A DNA stretch of 64,000 nt. It comes from Phycomyces nitens. Its lineage: Eukaryota; Mucoromycota; Mucoromycetes; Mucorales; Phycomycetaceae. The stretch covers positions 310,001-374,000 of the forward strand of contig JAHRBC010000005.1 of NCBI GenBank assembly GCA_022702545.1, read 5' to 3'. The number at the start of each line of letters is the position of its first letter. Position 1 is the first letter of the stretch. The notes beneath the pieces were generated by a model. That model had not been told where the DNA came from. It worked only from the letters and a program-made list of their open reading frames with translations, and ran no database searches. This document shows, in pieces, positions 57,723-64,000 of this stretch. A program made the translations under genes and the position numbers.

Positions 57723-59896
57723 ATGAAGATATTTCCTGCTGGAAGCTTAACATTAGCAGCAACCTTGCTGCTTCAATTAGGCTCATTTGCCAATGCCATG
57801 CCAACATTCACAGACACTTCATACCTGGGTGATCTAGAGGCCTGCAAAGGTAATCTCGCTCGCACCCAAACGTATTCTCTACACCACACTCAACCATACC
57901 AACAATCTAGACTTTAGAATCACCTATCCATCCACCACAGGTCAGTAAAACTAGTGCCCGACCCATTGGGCTCGTGGATTTGAAGATCCCTTTTTCTCTT
58001 CTTTTGGACTGAACATTGATCGTCTCTAGGCTACTCATTTGAAGACTCATCAAGACATGCTGTTGTCTGGGAGGTTCCAGAGGGTGCCACCCAAGTCAAT
58101 TTAACCTTGATCGAGAACAGCACGAGAGATATTAGATATGTCGGCATCTACCGTGAGTTCGAATTCATTAAAAGACCAAAGAACCTTTGTAATTTGTGTA
58201 GCCCCAAAGTAACCAATACCTTGAAAAAATATAGCTGCTTCCCAGAAATCCTCGGACCAGATTCCCTTTTTGCTTGGATCAGACGAAGGTTAGCCAACTT
58301 GCCTATTCTTGGTTTGATCCTTTTATAAACCAGTTCATTGTCTGACGCTTTTATTTTCTACATCCAACTTTAGGAGACTATCATTTCCACGCCGAAAGTT
58401 ATGGCGCCACCAGATGTACGGCAGATTCAGTAGACTTTAGAATCGAGAAAAGAGCATGGGGCAGTGAGGATTCCCAGAGTGATCCAGACAACTTTGACGT
58501 GAGCCATGCCAATGGTATTACAGACAGCACCGACTCCATTTCAGAATGGGAAACAGAAGGTGTATCAAACACCCAAGATTCTAGCTATCATATTGACGAA
58601 GAGTTGGACAATGCTGTACGGGCAGGCAGTTTGCAAAATGTTGCTTCTGGTGCTTCTGCTGCTGAAGAGGGCCGTGAAGCACCCGGTTCTTCTGGTTCCG
58701 CATCCCAAAACTGGGAGTCATCTTCTACTGCTGAACCAGTATCCCACGCCTCTGAATGGTCCCCAGCCAAGCCATCCAAAGAACCTCACAACAATGCTGC
58801 TTGGGCTGAAGATGATTCAAACACTTTGGCATCGTCTGCTCACAAGGATGATTCTTGGGATTCAATGTTGAACAGTCTTTCTGGATATACCAACCAAAAC
58901 TCTGCCTCGCCATCTCATCCCAACAAGGCCTTGAATGCCATGATCGACCAGTTGCAACCTCAGAAGAAAGTTGTAGGACACGATAACAAGGCCCTGAACG
59001 CCATGCTCGACCAGTTGCAACCCCAGAAGAAAGTTGTAGGACACGATAACAAGGCCTTGAACGCCATGCTTGACCAACTCCAACCTCAAAAGAAAGTCGT
59101 AGGACACGATAACAAGGCCTTGAACGCCATGCTTGATCAACTCCAACCTCAAAAGAAAGTCGTAGGACACGATAACAAGGCCTTGAATGCCATGCTCGAC
59201 CAGTTGCAACCTCAGAAGAAAGTCGTAGGACACGATAACAAGGCCCTGAATGCCATGCTTGATCAACTCCAACCACAAAAGAATGTTGTAGGACACGATA
59301 ACAAGGCCTTGAATTCTATGCTTGACCAGTTGCAACCTCAAAAGAAAGTTGTAGGACATGACAACAAGGCCCTGAACGCCATGCTTGATCAACTCCAACC
59401 TCAAAAGAAAGTTGTAGGACATGACAACAAGGCCCTGAATGAAATGCTTGACAAACTCGAATCCCATAAAAACGTAGCAGCTCATGATAACAAGGCCCTG
59501 AATGAAATGCTTGACAAACTCGAATCCCACAAAAACGTAGCAGCTCATGATAACAAGGCCTTGAATGAGATGCTTGATGACCTAAGCGCAGAAGCTTCTA
59601 GATCCACCAATGACCAAAAGACTCCTGCTTCCCCAGCCAGCCACAAGGATGCCGAGCCTAATACCCCCTCCCTTCCTACCTTTGCAGATTTTATCAAGGG
59701 ACTTGACCAGGATTTCCAGCCGATTATTAACAACAGTCGTGCTGCTGAATCAGAAGCAGTAACACATCAGAATGAGGCCGGTTTGATTGATGAACAAAAT
59801 TCGCGATTGGAAAAGGCTCTCAATCTCTCGGTTGATTCTGTTCATGAAGACGATCCTTATTTTACCAATACTGACCAGCGTACCGAGGCCGCTTGA
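57723..59896 (+). CDS. Secreted repeat protein, candidate Kex2-processed peptide precursor
   Basis: Four exons, 57723-57849, 57911-57940, 58030-58152 and 58374-59896, give 600 residues. A signal peptide is clear (LTLAATLLLQLGSFANA). The folded N-terminal part (DFRITYPSTTGYSFEDSS, VVWEVPEGATQVNLTLIE) resembles the Kre9/Knh1-type domain of fungal cell-wall proteins. It ends FRIEKR|AWG, a Lys-Arg Kex2-type site. An acidic Ser-rich stretch follows, then eleven tandem 21-residue units. The main type is VVGHDNKALNAMLDQLQPQ plus Lys-Lys, seen with KK in seven units and KN in one. The last three units differ (NEMLDKLESHKN) and lack a dibasic pair. An acidic C-terminus ends the protein. It could be a peptide precursor or a structural cell-wall protein. 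No GPI signal is seen. Confidence 0.85.
58921..59590 (+). repeat. 63-bp coding tandem repeat, eleven units
   Basis: The 63-bp units encode the 21-residue repeats of the secreted protein. The first eight are close to identical in DNA; the last three form a second subfamily. Confidence 0.93.
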
Positions 59897-60301
59897 GTAG
59901 AAAAATATATATAAAAAAAAAGAGAGTCTCCTTCCTTCTTTCCTTCTTTTCTTCTTTCTTTCTTTGTGTGAGTGAGTGAGTGTGTGTATGTGTGTATGTG
60001 TAATTCCTAAAAAGAAACTCGTGTCTTTATACATATCAATATACATATCAATATCAATATCAATATCCATTCTGCTATTCAATGACAAATTGGCTTGCAA
60101 AGACGATGGTCTGTGTGATTCGACAGTAATGTTGTTGTATTTTTAAAAAAGAAAAAAAGAAAAACTTTGTTTTACAAGGTGAGTCTGCTATCTAGGATAA
60201 AGTAGAAGAATATATAGAAATAAAAGCGGGCGGATTGATGATTGAGCAGAAAGAAGAAAGGTATAAGAGAGAGAAAAAGGGATTTACAGAGATGGTTGGA
60301 G
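59897..60301. other. Spacer with simple repeats
   Basis: It lies between convergent genes. It holds CTTT-type and GTGTGT-type runs and an ATCAAT repeat (about 60034-60072). No gene is seen. Confidence 0.65.
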
Positions 60302-61072
60302 TTAGGTCGAGTCTGTTTCTGGGTTGCTAAATGTAATGGAACGACTGGTGTTGGTAGAAGATAAGAGGTTTTCAGGACTGATGGATGGAATTGTTGTACC
60401 AAGCATGGCCAGCTGGTCGCGGATACGCCGGTGAGCAGAAGCGATGTTTAATTCGAGCTGAGGCAAGAGAGAAGAGTATGGTGATACCTGCATTACTCTG
60501 TCAATTACGCCCTGATACCCATTGGCAGAGCTAATATCTCTCGAGGGAGAGATGGATGCTGCAGAAGCCAACAAGGCTGGAAGATCTACAAATGATAAAA
60601 ATTGAATATACTGCTTGGTTATTGGCCATTGATTGCTACCTTGGGTTATGAAGGTCGGTATGGCCATCACTTCTGACCCCAGAGCAGACCGAGCAGACAA
60701 AAACTGGTCTAGCAATGAAACCGTTACTTCCAACTGAGCCAAAAGGTCTTCCTTTTCGCTCATTCTGATTGCAATCTGTCTATCGAGTTCTGTTCTTCTT
60801 GGTTGGAATGGCGATCGAGAATTTGGAGTTGGACGACGGCTTCGAATGCTGCCGTTGGGTGAGTCAAGTGGACTGATGCGGTGGGAATGGCGAGGTCTCG
60901 AGGTGCTTATTCCACCTCCCCCAGTGCTTGAGGTTGAGGTGGTTTGTCTGCCGGCCAGATTTGGTCGCTGGTGAGAATGGATTTCAATAGACGGATGGTC
61001 ATTCGAATGGCGAATGGATGATTGATGAACTGCTTTGATGTCTTCTTTTGGTTTCCAAAGTGGGATTCCCAT
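60302..61072 (-). CDS. Hypothetical protein, polar N-terminus and helical C-terminus
   Basis: This is a single frame of 256 residues starting MGIPLWKPKEDIKAVHQSSI. I chose this Met because everything upstream is a low-complexity Tyr/Ile run from AT repeats. The first 110 residues are Ser/Arg/Pro-rich and probably disordered. A helical part follows (RQIAIRMSEKEDLLAQLEVT, LLDQFLSARSALGSEVMAIP), then PALLASAASISPSRDIS and a second helix (LLPQLELNIASAHRRIRDQL). No catalytic motif, membrane segment or signal is seen. I do not recognise the family. Coding composition and the clean end support a real gene. Confidence 0.65.
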   Translation of the reverse strand: MGIPLWKPKEDIKAVHQSSIRHSNDHPSIEIHSHQRPNLAGRQTTSTSSTGGGGISTSRPRHSHRISPLDSPNGSIRSRRPTPNSRSPFQPRRTELDRQIAIRMSEKEDLLAQLEVTVSLLDQFLSARSALGSEVMAIPTFITQGSNQWPITKQYIQFLSFVDLPALLASAASISPSRDISSANGYQGVIDRVMQVSPYSSLLPQLELNIASAHRRIRDQLAMLGTTIPSISPENLLSSTNTSRSITFSNPETDST

Positions 61073-62070
61073 GTTATATATATATATATTTAAAAATATA
61101 TAAAAATATATATATAAATATATATATTTATATGAATTCGTTTGATTTTTTTTACAAATATAAATATATATATATACAAAAATATATATATACACACACA
61201 CAAAAATAAATGTAATAATTATAAATGCCAACAATAAGGAATATCAAAAATATATGAAAAAAAAATATTTTTTTTATTGTGCAAATTGTATTGTTTCAAA
61301 ATAGAAAGAATGAAGCAGGTCATTGAAAATTTTTTCGATTGGATGGAATTTTTTTTTAGCCGCCTTTTATGGGATTCATTTTTGCAAATAAATAAATAGA
61401 AATAGAAATATATTTATATATATATATATATTTATATTAAAGAGAAAAGAAGAAGAGAAAAGAGGAAGAGGAGTAAAAGGTAAAGGTAAATTTGACATTT
61501 ATTTTTTAAATAAAAATAAAAATAAAAATAAAATAAAATAAAATATAAACCAAATGGGTTTGGAATGGTTCGTGCACGGCCCATTGGGTTACAAACAAAT
61601 AAATGTATGTATATATATATATTTAAATATATTTATAGAGAGAGAATAAGAGAGAGAGATATATTCCCAGGCGGCCTAGAACATGACATGACGCTGTGCT
61701 ATATTAATAGTGTATTTTTATGATCATTTAATAAATGTGGTTACAGACAGTTATTGATCAAGGTTTGGTCTGTAGTAGATTGATGAATAATCATGTTGAA
61801 TGGGACTGTGCCATTTATAATCAGTGGTGACCATGACGCCAAACAAGGAATAGATGGCGTATTAAAGATATGGAATGTATTTGTCATCAGCATGTTTATG
61901 TGACAGGCTTAGTATCTTTACCATTATATAAATATATTTATATAGACACCTCTGAGTGGATAAATCTCGGTGATGCTGTATACTCGGTTAAATAAGCTGC
62001 CATATTATTTTTAAAAAAAAGTATATAAACGAATAGATCAAATCAATAATTGTGTTTCTATACTCCAACA
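61073..62070. other. AT-rich promoter region with simple repeats
   Basis: TATATA and AAAT runs fill 61075-61210 and 61380-61640. No gene is seen. It separates two divergent genes. Confidence 0.6.
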
Positions 62071-62972
62071 ATGTCTTCAGGTAAATATCCTACAAGCAGC
62101 CACAAGCAATATGTCTAAATGGCCATAAAAACTAGACCACAAGATCGTCCTATACAATAACCCTGGCTGCCCTTATGCACAGCGTGTTGTGATTACCCTA
62201 AAGGAGTTTGGGGTGAAATATGAAGAGGTTGTTATCGACCTGTCCAATAAGCCCGAGTGGTAAGTAGCCCGAGATTTGTATGCCCAGACTAACAATTGAA
62301 AGGTATGGAAAGGTCAATCCTGATCTCAAGGTGCCTGCCATCACAGTCGATGGAAAGACATTTGCAGAGTCACTTGTGATTATCGAACTTCTCAACGACC
62401 TTTACCCCGAGAAAAAGTAAGGATTCCCGGATAGGTTCGATTCCTAACTGCCCCCCCTCCTCCTCCCCTCCTAGACTCTTGCCCGAGGATCCTTTCAAGC
62501 GGGCTTCGATTCGATTCGCCATTGAGTTTTTCTCGGCCAAGATTGTTTCTTCCTGGTACTCATTCCTGGTGAATTACAATGAAGAGAAAAAGAATGCATT
62601 CATCGCGGAAACCGAAGTGGCGTTTAAACGAGTATGTTGGACAAGATATATAGATATAAAAGGGGGTTTCTGACTGTGACTATTTTGACCTAGTTTGCCC
62701 AACTTCTGGAGGAGCAGAGCAAGGAGGGACCTTACTTCCTAGGCAATGAATATTCTCTTGCAGATGTTGCAATCACACCATTCCTGGGACGTTTACTGTT
62801 GGCCGTGAAGTATTGGGCGGGCGACTATAAACACGAGGCAATCCGAAACAGTCCTCGGTTAGAGTCATTTATAAAAGGAGCCCTGGCGCGTCCCTCGTAC
62901 GCAACTACTGTTGATGAGGCCCAATTGCTCAAATTGTATGTCTCGAGATTTAAATTGCCACCAATTGCTTAA
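62071..62972 (+). CDS. Glutathione S-transferase, omega-like
   Basis: Five exons, 62071-62080, 62136-62259, 62303-62416, 62475-62631 and 62694-62972, give 227 residues. The first exon is only 10 nt. The thioredoxin-like N-terminal domain has NNPGCPYAQRVVITLKEFGV with Cys15 in the place of the catalytic cysteine of omega-class enzymes. WYGKVNPDLKVPAITVDGKT and FAESLVIIELLNDLYP complete the glutathione site. The helical C-terminal domain has PYFLGNEYSLADVAITPFLG, the usual GST-C motif. Such enzymes act as thiol transferases or reductases on glutathione adducts rather than as classical conjugating GSTs. Location is probably cytosolic; no signal is seen. Confidence 0.92.
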
Positions 62973-64000
62973 AGAGCATATATGGTCGATCATAACAGAG
63001 AACAACCCTATACACACACACACACACACACACACAAAGGGAATGGATTGAATAACATAACATAACATAACAAAATAAAATAAATCCAGTACTGCCATTT
63101 AAAGTCCCGATCGATGTTTAGCTTGTCTAGCTTGTTTCAATGTTGTCAAGTGTGTGAATTATTAGATCTAGTCAAATGGAAACGATTATTTGTTTAGAGT
63201 GAAATGTTTCTGTGCATCAAAATATAACCATTTTCGTCATCTTATCTCGGTGATGTGAACATTCGGAGACACGGGGTCCGATGTTCAGAATACTGTCCAA
63301 ATATGGAAAGAGAGGGGGGAATGTTATCTAGACTTTTTGTATAAAGAAGTTAAATTTCAAAAAGGATGATGATAAGTTTGTCGAGATTTAAGATGTAATG
63401 AATAATTTATTTATTATTTATTTATTTGCTCAATGATCTAGTTATTTGTTTCTGAGCATTGGCCACTTTAATATCCATGTATATATTGTGCTGCAGAACA
63501 ACCCTTTTTATTATTATTATTATTATTATTATTTGCTCATCCCCTTCAAATTTAGATATATACAGATACATGCGTACATACATACATACATATATACATA
63601 CATACATCTTACATACATACATATCACATTCACAATTTTGCACCAGATCTGATAGTTTCCCGGGACGATCAGCCTGCCAAATATTATCATTATTGTTGTT
63701 GTTATTGTTGGTGTTGTTGTCTTTCTTTGGTTGCCTTTGAAATAAATGTAAAAGATGCTAGATTTCTATTAGAACTCTATCGAATAGAATGTACAAAGGT
63801 TGATCCCAAAGGGGACAATATATACATATATTATTTTAGTCGAGAATAAATAAATAAATACATAAATAAATAAATAAATAAATAGAGAAAGAACGAAAAA
63901 TAACAAAAAAAGGGGGGGAGTGGATTGTTGTGGATTGTTTGCGGGGCAGTACACAAATACACTGATATATATATAAAAAGGGGGGGTTAAAATGACTGAA
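62973..64000. other. Microsatellite-rich end of window
   Basis: It holds CA repeats (63013-63036), an ATAAC repeat (63052-63071), a (TTA)n run (63509-63533), TACA repeats (63570-63620) and AATA repeats (63847-63883). The open frames here are translations of these repeats. I see no gene. Confidence 0.65.

Noticed and set aside
58862..59548. A 228-codon antisense frame with regular repeats over the secreted repeat protein
   Set aside because: It is the reverse reading of the 63-bp coding repeats. The plus strand has a signal peptide, splice sites and a sensible protein.
58921..59590. Regular 63-bp repeats could be mistaken for a CRISPR array
   Set aside because: There are no unique spacers, the repeats are coding and contiguous, and the DNA is eukaryotic.
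62428..62445. GGTTCGATTCC, a tRNA T-loop-like sequence
   Set aside because: It lies inside a 58-nt intron of the GST gene, with no matching acceptor, D or anticodon arms.
63446..63740. Short open frames at the right end of the window
   Set aside because: They are translations of TTA, TACA and GTT microsatellites.

Overview
The window is nuclear DNA of a fungus, most likely an early-diverging one (Mucoromycota, Mucorales-like). The reasons are AT-rich spacers full of microsatellites, many short GT-AG introns of about 50-65 nt, fungal families (Zn2Cys6 factor, DUF1752 plus GATA factor, FRE-type ferric reductase), and genes shared with animals but often lost in Dikarya (a muskelin, a DNAJC12-like J protein, a GUCT-domain DEAD-box helicase, a ZSWIM2-like SWIM-RING protein). 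The species cannot be fixed from the sequence alone.

Bases 1-18300 are a transposon graveyard with one fresh insertion. A two-gene CACTA-type DNA transposon (accessory gene at 1757-2994, convergent transposase at 3091-6508) carries nonsense codons and a 399-bp insertion. It is followed by a broken CCHC gag-like gene (6675-7916) and a Ty3/gypsy gag relic (8317-8739). An apparently intact 4.2-kb DIRS-type tyrosine-recombinase retrotransposon (8911-13083) has perfect 79-bp inverted repeats, an internal complementary region and three open genes. Beyond it lie AT-rich relic DNA, a 132-bp direct repeat pair, a Ty3/gypsy integrase relic and a 36-bp inverted repeat pair.

From 18336 to 62972 the window is host sequence: a SWIM-RING protein, NUS1 (dolichol synthesis), muskelin (CTLH/GID ligase), a Zn2Cys6 factor, a GUCT-domain DEAD-box helicase, USO1/p115 (vesicle tethering), a DNAJC12-like protein, a reticulon-like protein, an unknown protein, spliceosomal SmF, NSUN5/Rcm1 (rRNA m5C methylase), a ferric reductase, a two-finger GATA factor, a UIM plus UBZ4-like repeat protein, a secreted 21-residue-repeat protein, an unknown protein and an omega-like glutathione transferase. 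Exon models were read by hand from splice signals and frame; most close to a whole number of codons.

The two most interesting loci are adjacent to each other. At 49-54 kb, four perfect ATCWGATAA boxes (the site recognised by fungal iron GATA repressors) precede the ferric reductase gene, and a GATA factor with two tandem fingers follows it. At 57.7-59.9 kb, a secreted protein has a Kex2-type Lys-Arg site followed by eleven 21-residue repeats, most of them punctuated by Lys-Lys, which is the layout of a repeat-peptide precursor.
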